DNA of 64,000 bases from Tanytarsus gracilentus (lineage: Eukaryota > Arthropoda > Insecta > Diptera > Chironomidae), in the NCBI GenBank assembly GCA_038502055.1, contig JAXRKN010000039.1, forward strand, positions 1,860,001 through 1,924,000, written 5' to 3'. Below are positions 23,332 through 34,693 of this stretch, piece by piece. Made by a program: the position numbers and the translations under genes. The notes beneath the pieces are model-generated. The model saw nothing but the letters and a program-made list of their open reading frames with translations. It was not told the DNA's origin and searched no databases. Each line of letters begins with the position of its first letter. Position 1 is the first letter of the stretch.

Positions 23332-23867
23332 TGTCAGCTTTTATCTGTTTGTTTGACGATAAACGAGTGAAGAGGTTGAATGCAAACGATTGAATGAAAT
23401 GCAAAAGAGTGAAAATTTTCTTTAAATTTACTTTTCGTGACTCTTGAATGTGAATGAGGTCGTGATTACAATTCACGAGTGTGAGCAAGTGTAAAAATAA
23501 AAAATGCTTTAAAATTGCAATTTTAAGGTGATAAAATTTATTGTCATCGCAAGTGTTTCTCTTCATTTAATTTCATTAATAATAAAACTTCCAGAGGAAT
23601 TTCAAACGAGCGAAGAATTGAAAATTCAAAGAAAAAATATCGACTCATTCGGATTTTTTGTAAAACTTCGAAAATTTTATGGCGTACCTTTAAAGTCAAC
23701 AAAGAACTCCACACGGGCGCAATTAATCAACCTGTTGTTGACTTAAGTGTGAAATTTAAATTAAAAAAATCGTGATTAAAATGAAACGAGTCAGTCATCA
23801 GGCAAAGCTCACGTTTACTATTAAAAGCTTTTACAAAAGAGTTTAGTTTCAATTTGACAAAGTTAAC

Positions 23868-24317
23868 ATGAAGTTGTTTCTGATTTTATTGCTATCAGTG
23901 TTTATAGATGCAAGTTTTTCGTCCTCGCTTCGACCGAGAGAAGAAGTTTTACGGATCTTGCGGGAGCATCGCAGCAATAAACATTTTAAAGTTTTTGGAG
24001 AGTTGGATTTTAATCAAAATTACGCAATTTCAAGTCAATCTGATGATTCAACATCTACAACCCAATCGCCAACTACTTTAATTCCCTCACAAGCATCGGC
24101 ATCAATTATTTCATCTCTTCCAGAATCATCGAGTGAAATTTCTTTAATATCCAGCTCGGCTGAGGTCCTTGAAGAGATTGCCGATGAAACAACAAGTCGA
24201 CCAACACCTATTTTAGATGCCAAACAAGAATCGTCTAGCCAAATAGCTTCAGAATCAATTAATGAAGTAGTTGAAGATGTAATTAGTGAAGCTTCCACAG
24301 AAGACGATTTTTTTTAA
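23868..24317 (+). CDS. Small secreted Ser/Thr-rich acidic protein, 149 aa
   Basis: ATG at 23868 begins a signal peptide (MKLFLILLLSVFIDASFSS). A short basic helix follows (REEVLRILREHRSNKHFKVF), then a long Ser/Thr-rich acidic tail ending EDDFF. Single exon, with an AATAAAG signal near 24369. Secreted and probably glycosylated. The sequence is not alignable to the divergent neighbour beyond shared composition. Family unknown. Confidence 0.6.
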   Translation: MKLFLILLLSVFIDASFSSSLRPREEVLRILREHRSNKHFKVFGELDFNQNYAISSQSDDSTSTTQSPTTLIPSQASASIISSLPESSSEISLISSSAEVLEEIADETTSRPTPILDAKQESSSQIASESINEVVEDVISEASTEDDFF

Positions 24318-25125
24318 GTTGACAATCATAATAACAAATATGATTTAAAAAAAATTAGATCAAGATTCAATAAAGTTTTATCAAAGTTCAATTTATTTAA
24401 TTCTATTACATTTTCCTCTCATCACTAATAGCTTCAACATTTTCCGAGTATTTCTCATTCTTGTTTTCATCAATTGCTTTTCGAGCATAGTGGCAGACAA
24501 AAGTGAGACTTTAATGAAATAATAAAATTATATCGAGAAAATCGATATGAAGGGAATGAAATTTAATTCTGTTTACTTCGAACTAACGTTGAAAGTCATC
24601 GCCAAAGTTTGATAATATATAAAAATATGAAAATGTAAGGAATTTTAATTTGATAACATTTTCTTTAATTTATTGCTTTTCACTCATCATCTTTTATGAC
24701 TTGACAAAAACTGCCCGAGAATTATTTAATTTAATTTGTCTCTACCCACACTGCTGATGGGCAAAATTTTAATATCAGTGAAGCATAAATTTATTTTGAT
24801 TATTTAAAGCTGGCTTCTGAGAATTTTATCTGCAATGCGCTAATATATTTTGGCTATTTTTTATGGCTTATGAAATTGTGGCAGAGGGTGTAAAATGTAA
24901 TTTAAATTTATTTAATATTCAGGTTTTTGAAGCAAACAGACCAAGTAAAATTAAGTTAAATAAATAAATCTTGCAAATTTTGAGATTAAGTTTACTATGT
25001 TAAAAATTTTAACAATTTTTCAGTTTTAATTAATTTTATATTTTTTAGTTATTTCGTTTAATTTTAAAAATAAACTAATTTATACGTCAATTTAAATTTG
25101 CTGATCGCGCAGTAATTTGAGAGAA
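24318..25125. other. Intergenic region
   Basis: AT-rich spacer with no convincing ORF or repeat, ending at the TATA box of the next gene. Confidence 0.45.
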
Positions 25126-25132
25126 TATAAAA
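25126..25132 (+). promoter_or_regulatory. TATA box of the first zinc-finger family gene
   Basis: TATAAAA lies 59 nt before the proposed ATG at 25185, consistent with a very short 5' UTR. Confidence 0.45.
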
Positions 25133-25184
25133 CTCATATGAGAGAGCTCTCAAATTCTTCTTATTTTTCTTATTCTTAAAAATC

Positions 25185-26253
25185 ATGGAGGTAAATATTG
25201 TTAAATGTCTCATTAAATTATTAAATTTAGATCTATTCTAACTAGTATTCGACGACCAAAGTTCTAAAGAACCTCACAATGTTGAAGGACATCCAGATTA
25301 AGTTAAATAAACCCGAAAATAAGGATTGCTTGTATGTCGGCTTGGATTTTGTTGTCGAGTTTCATAGTGCCGATCGAGGTCACAAATTCAAATGCATGCT
25401 TTGTAAGACGTACCTGGGAAAAAGTGGAATTATAAAGCATATTCAAATTCAACTACATCAAACTTTATATCTAAATCACTGCTTCCCTACAATCGCCAAA
25501 TATTTGGAAAAATTCTGGAGTCGCAAATGGGAAAGCACTTTTAAACTCGTCACTACATCGTTTGTAAAGACATTGACTATGGAAGTGTGTAAGGAGATTG
25601 CACGACAACACCAGATTGAAGATTTTTGCCCGCTCCTAACTCAACGCACTTCAGAAAGGGAATTCAATTCGCTGGCAATGATAAAATTTATACTCAACGA
25701 TATGCCTCACATTTATGAAAACGATCATCCAGAAACGAAGAAATCCATTGATGAAGCTGTGAAGGAATTCATTGTAAAGTCTAGACAGATGCTTGCAGTC
25801 GCCGATGACAGTGAAATCAAGGAACCGCCTATAAAAAAGATTAAAATGCAGGATGTGACTGAAAAGAAAGTTGAGGCAACAGAAAAAGTTAGTCCAGTGC
25901 GGGTGATGTCTGAAACGGAGTTGGAACGTATGAAAGTTGCCATAAACATAGCAACGGAACTGGTCAAAAATGGACTCCAAATTTCACCTGCACTACTCGA
26001 AGATTCAGTCAAATCTTACTACAAGTATGAATTTCAGAAATCAATGGAAACAGGCGAATTCGAAGCTCTGGAAATCTTGACATCGGATGATCTTAAGCTT
26101 CTCATTGAAAGTTTTGAAAGCTTATGCAGTGATGAGCAAGAAAAGCTCAAAAAATATTTGAAGATGCTCAAGAAAATTGAAGATAAAAATTTAAACAAGT
26201 TGTTTTTGGACGAAGCTTGTACTTGCGCTCTCAAGAACATTATGGAAATTTAG
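25185..26253 (+). CDS. Single degenerate C2H2-like zinc-finger protein, family member 1, 337 aa
   Basis: A two-codon first exon (25185-25190, ATG GAG) is spliced to 25246-26253, giving 337 aa. Residues 32-80 contain the family module YVGLDFVVEF, then C52-x2-C55, H67-x5-H73 and a LNHCFP end. This CxxC/Hx5H arrangement resembles the U1-like or matrin-type fingers that bind RNA or DNA. A Lys/Pro-rich low-complexity region and a C-terminal helical module (DLKLLIESFESLCSDEQEKL) follow; related modules occur in the next gene. If the tiny exon is wrong, the internal ATG at 25279 still gives 324 aa including the finger. Likely nuclear. The exact function is unknown. Confidence 0.72.
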
Positions 26254-26341
26254 AATTAAAAACCTGTGAATTAATAAAGTATACGGAGGAAAACTCCTTA
26301 AAATTAAAGCTCAAATATATTTTGCAGTAGATTTAAATTAA

Positions 26342-28325
26342 TTAATCATCCATCGTGAGATCGATGCACACCGTGCTACTCTCTTTAGTTGCTGATTTTT
26401 GGACGAACTGTACATCCTCTTCATCCCTGTTTCTAAACTCGTTCTTTATGGTCGTTACCAATTCGCTAAAATCATAGTCGTCGTCGTCACCGTCAAAACG
26501 GTTGTCCATTGTACGCTCCTCATTCAAATTCATGTTTATTAGTCGTTTGTACTGATCTGGCTGTTCTTTCTTTAACTTCATCAAGTAATCATACAAGTCT
26601 TCTTTGCCTTCATCGTCCAATCTGTCGAGATTGTTAAAAAGAATGCAAATTTCACTAAATTCAACACCATTGAAACTTTCTGTCTCGCTTGTCTTCTGCC
26701 GTTTGACATCAGTAGGTTTTGAGTTATTAGAGTTCTTGACAATAGACTCTTCGGAAGTTTCAGGATAGACGGTTGTTGACGAATCACTTGGGCCTTGAAG
26801 ATGAGCTTTTGGTAGATAAGAAATTTTGCACATTTTACTCGAGCTAATCTCATCTATGTCAATGAGTGGTTTTCGTTTTGCTGGACCCGTCTCAGGCAAC
26901 ATGAAATTGACAAAGTTTTGTCGGTACGCGATAATTTCTTGAGGGCAACGACTCATTTGAGGTGTTCTCATTTTACTCGAGCTAATCTCATCTATGTCAA
27001 TGAGTGGTTTTCGTTTTGCTGGACCCGTCTCAGGCAACATGAAATTGACAAAGTTTTGTCGGTACGTGATAAGTTCTTGAGGGCAACGACTCATTTGAGG
27101 TGTTCTCATTTTACTCGAGCAAGCTTCATCATTAATCTCCTCTCTAGCCGTTTCTAAGCAATCAATTAAATTCATGTTAATCTGTGTGTCACTTTCAGGT
27201 ATCGTTTCGAGGCTGCTATTTGAACTTTGCCGATCAATAATTTCCTCTTTGATTTCTTGCGCCTTTTCCTGTTTAATTTCTCCCAAAACTTTAAGGTAAT
27301 TCTCGAGCCACTTCTCCATTTCAGCTTCTTTCTTTTCCAATTTTTTGAGCTTTTGTGAATAGAACTCGTCCGCTGGCATGTGAAGGTTTTCACGAATTAA
27401 AATTTTAGCTTTCAATATCTCAAAATATTCGAGTTCATTGAGACGATTTGGCCAACAAGACAACCATTCCTCGGTGACTTTATCCAGTTTGTTTTCTGCT
27501 TGCATTTGACACCAAAATAAATTCCATTCCTTCTTATAATTTGGGTGAATGTCCGGTTGGTGGCGGTAAAATCTGTAAATACTTTTGATTTTCTCAATTT
27601 CTTCCTCGCAGAGTTTGGCATACTTTTCTTCGTTCCTAAAATTAAATAAGTTAAATAAATTGTTTGAAAATTTAACGGACTATTAACTTTTCTTCGAAAT
27701 CAACTGGTTCAGCTTTAATTTCTACTGTTTCTTGTGAAATTTCAGATGACTTAGGTTCAATCGTTTTGAGTGTCCTTTTAACAGCCTGCTTATAGTTTTC
27801 AACATAGCTATGAAGCATTTCCAGGAACCTCGAATCTCTTTCAGGCTTGTAATTTTGAATTTTATTGAAAACGTTCAATCGGCATGCAGCATAGCACTCC
27901 TGGTTTGTGACTGTTAATTTCTTGAACTTATCACGTGTAAAAATTTCAACACAAATGAGTTTCAGTACGTCTTCTTCGATCGAGTCTATAGAAATAAATG
28001 TGTAATTAAAGATAGTTTTAAAATAAAAAATTGATCACTCACCAAATTCCTTCTTAAAGTCCATGATTTTTTTGAACACACACGGATATTCGAGTTCTAC
28101 CAATTTCTTTTGATGAGCTCGGCTTTTAAAGTGTCCTAACATGTTATGAAAACTTCCTTTTTTCGATGGAATATCGAGATAGCTTGTGCAAAGAATGCAC
28201 ACAAAAGGCTCAGAAAAATTATCTTCAACGTAGATAATATATCGCAATCCAACTAGCGGTTCCTTCGATGTAAGCACTTTTCTCTCAAAAAAGTCGAGTC
28301 TATTCCAGATCGGCATGTATTTCAT
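26342..28325 (-). CDS. Zinc-finger family member 2 with internal 46-aa repeats, 624 aa
   Basis: Three exons on the minus strand: 28325-28043, 27985-27688 and 27635-26342 (phases 1 and 2), giving 624 aa. Residues 25-80 hold VGLRYIIYVE, then C43-x2-C46 and H65-x5-H71, the same finger type as its neighbours. The middle has a W/Y-rich helical module (HPNYKKEWNLFW, then EEWLSCWPNRLNELEY). A 46-residue unit (KMRTPQMSRCPQE onward) occurs twice plus a partial copy. The C-terminal helical module (LDRLDDEGKEDLYDYLMKLK) parallels family member 1. The tail is acidic and ends in a SUMO-interaction-like CIDLTMDD. It is convergent with member 1, with 88 bp between the stops. Probably a nuclear regulator or adaptor. 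Confidence 0.75.
26831..27120. repeat. In-frame 138-bp tandem repeat inside the zinc-finger gene
   Basis: The string CATTTTACTCGAGC recurs at 26831, 26969 and 27107, a 138-bp period equal to 46 codons. Two full units differ by only a few bases. A third starts at 27107 and diverges after about 14 bp. Confidence 0.95.
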
Positions 28326-28469
28326 GTTGCAAAAACTAAAATTAAATTTCAACAATTTTTTTAATGTTTTGAAAAGTTCCAAGACCCGCCATTAAATTCA
28401 AAAAAAAAATAACGGAAAATTCAAATCATCAAAGTTCGTTATTTTAAATATTGCATAATTTTATTTTAT

Positions 28470-29825
28470 TTAGTTAATTTTTGAAATATTCGTAAAGTGA
28501 TTATCGTTTAAGTTTTCGGGGAACATTTCAAAGTCATTTTGTGGAAATAAGTGACTGGTCTCGCGCGCGGGTGAAAATGAAATAAAGTTTGGTGGGCTTT
28601 TACGTTGTCCAAAATCAAAATGATCAAAATTATGTCGGTTATAAAAGTCACTGGTACTGAAGCGCTCAACTTTGAAGTCAAAAGCTCGCTTGATTCCATC
28701 GATAGTTGGCTTTTCACCTCGCTGGATGAGTTTATAGGCGATTTCGATGCATCGAAGCATCTTATGTATTGGAATTGAATCGTCTTCGAACTAAAAATAA
28801 TTTAATGATTCATCAGTTTTTTGACAGGGAATAATTGCATACCTTTTGCTTCTTCGCTACCGGTTCCACACTTTCGCCACTATCATCATCGGAACTGACT
28901 TCAACAGTCACAACAGGCTTCTCGATTAGCTTAATGTCATAATCGCCATCACTTTCATCACTTATCGGTTCGAGCATTTCTTGGCTTTTGTTGCACTTCA
29001 CATCCTCTTCAATCTCCTTTTGTTTCTGAAGAATTTCAGCTTGTTTCTTTGACTCCAAATACTTTAAGAAATGGTTACGAAAGTCATAGATATAGTTGTA
29101 ATATTTTTCATCCACAATAGCTGCCGATGCAAGGAAGCGACTGAAGTTCAGATAGAATTCTCGCCACTCGTTCATGTAATCGGGATGCCTGTCGGGTCTC
29201 TTTACGAACTTATTATATTTCTTTGTGATTTTCTCCTTTTCCAACTTATTTTTTTGTGAAATCAAGTTTTGCACAGCATCATCGATCGGTGATTCGATCA
29301 CTTTTGTTTCATTATTTTCCATTTTCGACTTGAATTGACCCTCGATTAGTTTCTCCAAAACTCCAACAAATTCTTCATTAAGATTGTATGCATGAGGCTG
29401 GTTAAGGATTTCACTGTTGATGTCGTCTCCTTTCTCGGCATAATTAACTAAATTAACTTGTGGACTGACGTGAGACATAAAACGTGCGTGATGTTCATAA
29501 ATTGCATTGAAAACCCAAGTTAAAATGCTTTTGATTGAGGACGGTGAGTGGAGGTTACGCGATTTAATAGTTGCGGCTATCGTCGGATAATGGCGATTCT
29601 GAAAGAAAATGTAATTTTAAATCACTGGATCTTATTAAATAATCAAGTTAGTCTTACTAAGAATGCCAATCTATGGTCATTTGAAACTTTATGTTCGTCA
29701 ATTTCTTTGACAATGTCGCTATTGCAAAGAATACAATGGAAATAAAACTTTTTATTTTTAATGCGACCATCCTTGCCAACAATCTCCAGGATGTATTCGG
29801 AACCGATTTCCGATCCGTTTTGCAT
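28470..29825 (-). CDS. Zinc-finger family member 3, 414 aa
   Basis: Three phase-0 exons: 29825-29658, 29598-28843 and 28790-28470, giving 414 aa. Residues 11-58 carry YILEIVG, then C31-x2-C34 and H45-x5-H51; after splicing the finger continues to LNRHYP, the ending shared with member 1. A W/Y-rich module follows (HPDYMNEWREFYLNF), then a coiled-coil Lys/Glu segment, an acidic stretch and a basic KKQK signal. The C-terminal IEIAYKLIQRGEKPTIDGIK matches NIATELVKNGLQISPALLE of member 1. It shares a 152-bp head-to-head promoter region with the plus-strand gene starting at 29978. Function unknown; the composition suggests a nuclear protein. Confidence 0.75.
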
Positions 29826-29977
29826 TTTTATTTTGCAAAAAAAGTTAGATTTTCAGAAATTTCAAAATGTAAACAACTTTTTGCGGGGCTTGTAACTATT
29901 TTTGGAGGGAAAATCTCACAAACACACGCAAACAAAGCGCTCCGCAAATTATATATTTAATTTAAAATTAAGGCAAA
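29826..29977. promoter_or_regulatory. Short bidirectional promoter region
   Basis: Only 152 bp separate the ATG of the minus-strand zinc-finger gene (29825) from the ATG of the plus-strand gene (29978), so both promoters and 5' UTRs must lie here. No TATA box is evident for either direction. Confidence 0.55.
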
Positions 29978-30854
29978 ATGAGTGATTTACTTGATATTGG
30001 ATTGTCAGACGACGATTTATTGAACCTTGTCGTCGCTGGTGATGAAGAAAATGCTGGAACTCGTAAGAAAACCAAAAAAAAGCGCTCAAAAGTGCAAGAG
30101 AAAAAATTGGAACGCGCGTGAGTAGAAGAAGAAGAAACATCCAGTGAGATCCAGACTAACTTTTTTGTTTTTTTTTAGATTCCAATTTCGCACTATTATG
30201 AAATGGAAATGGAATTATTTGGAGCGAAATCCATGGGAATATGCAAGATATCGCGAATTTTACAAACGATCGCAATTAAATCCACGCTCGCTCGCGTTCA
30301 AACAAAAATTTCGCCTACAAATGGATGACGAATTTGATATTAACATGAACTTAATTAAGAAACGCTTGTTGGAAAAGGAACTTGAGAAGGAGAACGACAA
30401 GGAAGATGGAGACTCTGGCATTCACGAGACATCAGCGGCTAAACAGCCGTCAATTCCGATTACCAATAATCCGATTAAGTTTCTCATCAACTACGACCAA
30501 GAAGTTGAAAGAGCCGCCAATCAACTCAACGCTCGCTTCAAAGTTTACAAGGACTTTCCAAAATGCTATCCGGAGCTCCAGCGCGAGAAGGAGATTTTCA
30601 CTCGATATCTAAGCGTAGTCAAGTCGGAGAATAACTACGATAAGGAAACAATCGACAGCGAATTCGTCAAGTACTGGAAGTTGCGCATTAAAACTCTTTA
30701 CAAAATTGAACTTGGCAAACAGAAGGAAGAGATTCGCAAGAAGTGGGAAGACTTTACACCAAAAACCGCAGGCGTTGAGGACGATATGGATGCATTGCTA
30801 ATCTCTGATGATGAAGATGACGATGACGACTGCGTCATGATGGAAACTGGTTAA
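29978..30854 (+). CDS. W/Y-rich helical protein related to the zinc-finger cluster, no finger, 271 aa
   Basis: Two exons, 29978-30117 and 30179-30854, give 271 aa. The start MSDLLDIGLSDDDLLNLV is an acidic amphipathic helix, followed by a Lys-rich stretch (KKTKKKRSKVQEKK). It then carries a module NPWEYARYREFYKRSQLNP and later CYPELQREKEIFTRYL with a long Lys/Glu helix, similar in spacing to HPDYMNEWREFYLNF of member 3. The C-terminus is strongly acidic (SDDEDDDDD). There is no Cys/His finger. It is probably a diverged relative of its neighbours that kept only the helical module. Nuclear localisation is inferred from the basic patch. Confidence 0.7.
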
Positions 30855-32293
30855 GCCTGATTTCCTATTTAAGTTATAGAAATATAAATCTTGTTGAAAT
30901 TATGCATTAAGAAATAATATCGTACCTTTATCTTTGAAAAATAAAAAACTACTCTTAAATTTATTTATTCTTTCTATTAGACTTGTTTCATGATGGAGAT
31001 ATTTCATTTACAATTTCTCATTCATCAAACACCATGCAACAAAATCTTTATCATAGAAATAGCAATCAGATGTACTCGAATGATGAATTTGAAGTTTGCA
31101 TGGCTTCTTTTGTTCAGCTTTCATGAAAAGATTGATTGTCGGTTGTTATATTTTTCTTCTAAAGTGAAGCGCAAAATTTTTCATGTGATGTTTATCCCTT
31201 TTAAGCACATCAATGCATTGCAGAAAATATAATCAATATATAAAAACCCTTTAATTGGATTATATTTCCGTATTGATTTTAAAAAAGACCGCATACAGCT
31301 CCAGAGATCATAAATCACAGCGAGATAGCACAAAAGTTTCGAGTAAAATTTTTCGTGATGACCACACGACGAAAAAATGAGTTGTAATTGCGGTAATAAA
31401 CATCTGTCTGTGTGTAGTGTCTATTTTGTGTTGAGATTTCAATTTTCTTTCCTTTACGAAGGTTAAAAGAATCAGCAAAAGCCGACACACAATCAAATTG
31501 ATGCATATTTTCTTCTCAATTGTCGAGGTTCGGCTTTCTCTACTCATAAAGCAAAAGAAATAATCTCGAATAGTTTTTTATTTGATATGAAAAGAAAATT
31601 ATGCTGACTCTCTCGTGCGACGCAATCGAATTTTTTTCAGATATCATTTCTATAGAAACAGTGAAAATGTGGGAAGAATAAAAATTATTTTTCTGTACAT
31701 GCAGCAACAATTTTTTTATTCGAATGTTCTGTTGAATATATTTTTTTTGGAATAATATCAAGAACTAAAGAGCATGAAGATTTGAGAGAGAATTTTAAGT
31801 CTTAAAAGTTAATAAAGTAATTTCCATCCCTGGTCAAGATTTAAAGCATTTCTTTTTATTTAATCCTTAAAATTTACGAGACAATTTTTATTTTTTATTT
31901 GCTAAAATTCAGCATTTCATCTCTGATGCGCAATTTTTGCCGTCATGATGATGGTAACTGAAGCGAAAATCAAGCGTATGTTGCGGATTTCAGCTTGAAA
32001 TATGCCTGAAGACGGATATAAATCATTTTGTATAGCGAGTCATGTGGGAATTAAGGTAGAAAGAATCTGTCTCCGTATGCCTTTACGACTTGGATATATA
32101 TGTCATTGGAGCAATCTTTAGGGAGGCGAAAAATTGAAATCTTATGATGCCTAAAGCTGTTTGTAATGTTAAATCGATATTACACTTAAAGGTGGTATTT
32201 TAAGAGGAGCAAAATAATTTTTAAATAAACATTTTCAACTAGTGATTGCAATCAAAGCAAGCATATTTTTTACAGCGAATTAAAGTAATAAAA
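30855..32293. other. Intergenic region
   Basis: About 1.4 kb, AT-rich. Several short overlapping frames on both strands (30990-31761) show no signal peptide, splice pairing or family resemblance. Confidence 0.45.
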
Positions 32294-34693
32294 ATGTCTA
32301 AGGCCGTATTCGATTGTTGCCTTCAGGATGAAATTCCCTTTGAGCTTCTTGACATTGCCAATCATCCGACGCCATCAGATCTCGAGGAGAGATTAGGAAA
32401 GGATCTGGTTGAAGTATTTCTAAAGACATGCAAGCCTATTGAGAAAATATTGTTTGGTCGAGACAGCACGTTGAGAGGTCCGGAGGGTAAAATGTGGATA
32501 AATCCAGAGGATCGACTTGGCGACAAGAAGGTTAAAATAACACAAGCGCCACTTTCCGTTTCTTCGTCATACACAGATTGCTTGCAAGCATTGACACACC
32601 ATGGTATTTTAGAAGTCGGGAAAAAGTATGAAGAAAAAATGGCAGAAATGAATAGAAGGGCGATGGAGGATGCTGTTAAAGATGCCGAAGAACTTTCTAA
32701 GTATTTTTGAAACTTTTTTTTGTGTGTACTTTCATGCTTTTTTACAAAGTTTATTTTTGTTCTTAAATATTTGAGGGTGTTTCCAAAAATTATTGTAAAA
32801 TTTTAAATTTTCCTGCATTTTATTTTTTTTTTAAAAAAGTTGTTGAATTTTTTAATTTATCTAAAATTTTCCAACCATCTCTTAATCCCAAATATGTAAA
32901 AATGAAAAAACTTTTTTCTTTTGCTTGCATTTAGATTTGAAGCAGATTCAAGGATTAAATTTCATGTTGAAACAGAAACAAGGAAACTCAATGAAGAATG
33001 GCAAAGAAGACTTCAAGAGCTTATGAAAATCCACGAGGAGGAAAAAAATGACATGGTGAAAATTTTTCAAGAAGCTCGAGCCGTTTTCTGTGAGTTTATC
33101 GCGAAAAAATGTAAAGAAGAAACGGATAAATTGGTGGAGAAGGCAAAAGCGGATACGAAGGAAGAGATGAAAACGGAATGTTCGAAAATAATTGACGATG
33201 AGCTTGCAAATCAGCAAAAAGTCTTTGAAGAGTCTATGGAGATGACGATCTATAATCTAAGGGCAGATGACAGAGATCGAATGGACGAGTTGCGGAGTCA
33301 ATGTTTGAAAGCAATGGACGTTCAGCATCATTTGATGATGTGCCGACAAATCACGGAACTTTTAAATCTAATGAGTATCGAAAAGCGTCATTATGAGGAG
33401 AAATTAAGCGAAATGAAGGACAAATATGAACTGAAAATTTCATCACTTCAATCTCAACATCCACAGAGCGATTTATCTAGAGAGCATCAATCAAAATCGA
33501 TTTTTACTGCTGCACTGACAAAAACTCTCGAAAGTGTCGATGTGAATGTTCTGGATGAGCACGAGAAGAGAATTTTTGATGAGATTCATCGCATAATGGC
33601 GAATAATGATTGCGATAGTAAAATTTTTATTGTCACTGAAGCGTCAAAGAGTGCTGCTGATCAAAATTCTCACAGCATAATTGGCAAAAACGATTGGATT
33701 AATCGGAAGGAGGATGAGAAGGGATTGCAAAGAGCTCCGGCATCTGTTGCTGTTCAATGGGAAAAACAAGATTCAACTCGAAACATCTTCAACGATGATA
33801 CATTTATGTCATCAATTTTCAATCAAATGTCCACATATGTTGAACGTCCATCATTCTCGAAAGCAGCACAGAAAATTGCAACACAAATCATTGCCATAGT
33901 GAAGAAATCGAACGATGATAAATTATTGGAAGAGTCAATCATGGAGATACTTCATAAAATGATTGAAAAACCGCGTACACCTGCCGAGCCTGCCACACAA
34001 CCTGTCATTCCCATGCCTGTAGCGAGATCCGAGCCACTTCGAATAAAAGACTCTTTAGAGCTCGTTAGTGAAAAAAGAATATCGTGAGTATTGTAAAGGA
34101 AACTTCTTCAAAAAAAATTTTTTTCCCTTTTTAGCATCGAAATCGATCCATGTGAAGGACATTCATTTTTATTGGCTGCCATTGACTCGAGAGAAATAAT
34201 AAGTCGTCGAGCGTCATCAACATTGCCGGTCTTTGACGACAGAAACTCACCACCGTCATGCCAAAGCTATGCTTCAATAAAGTCTCAAGAGTCTAGTGAC
34301 GATAGCAAAGATAGCAATCGAGTGCCACCATACATGAAAATTCCACCCTATCATTGTAAAAATTATGTAAAGATGACTGAGGATGAGTGGATGCAGTTGC
34401 AGGAGGCGGCGGCAAGTGAGTCAAGTGGCACAAAGAGAAGAATATCTTCAGTACAGTTTGATGGTCCTCCACGCCGTACGAGCTCAAGAAGAAGCTCAAT
34501 ATTGAAATGGCCCTCAATGGAAGCTCGAGCTGCTTCGATCATTTCAAACGACGCTCTTCAACTCATACGTGAAAAATGCCTCGAAGCAGCTGGCGGAATG
34601 AAGGTTGAATCAATTTTACGAAAGCTTTGCGAGGATAACGATTGCCATCATCAAATGTCATCAACCAGCTGTTCAGCTCGAGGTCAAAATTGA
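32294..34693 (+). CDS. Coiled-coil protein, 704 aa, unrecognised
   Basis: Three exons, 32294-32700, 32935-34083 and 34135-34693, all phase-consistent, give 704 aa. The start is the ATG in AAAATGTCTAAG; an upstream extension would need a non-ATG start. The N-terminal 110 residues look folded (FDCCLQDEIPFELLDIANHP, YTDCLQALTHHGILEVGKKY). A long coiled coil follows from about residue 115 to 300 (ETRKLNEEWQRRLQELMKIH and so on). The second half is Ser-rich and low-complexity with basic RRXS-type motifs (GTKRRISS, PRRTSSRRSS) that resemble basophilic-kinase sites. No enzyme motif is seen. A cytoskeletal, ciliary or scaffold role is possible but unproven. Confidence 0.72.

Noticed and set aside
23528..23746. 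Plus-strand 72-codon frame with a hydrophobic start
   Set aside because: It begins at GTG, not ATG, and there is no upstream exon that would supply a start.
28326..28382. Upstream extension of zinc-finger member 2 (ELFKTLKKLLKFNFSF)
   Set aside because: The frame start is TTG. The ATG at 28325 has a good context and gives an N-terminus similar to the related genes.
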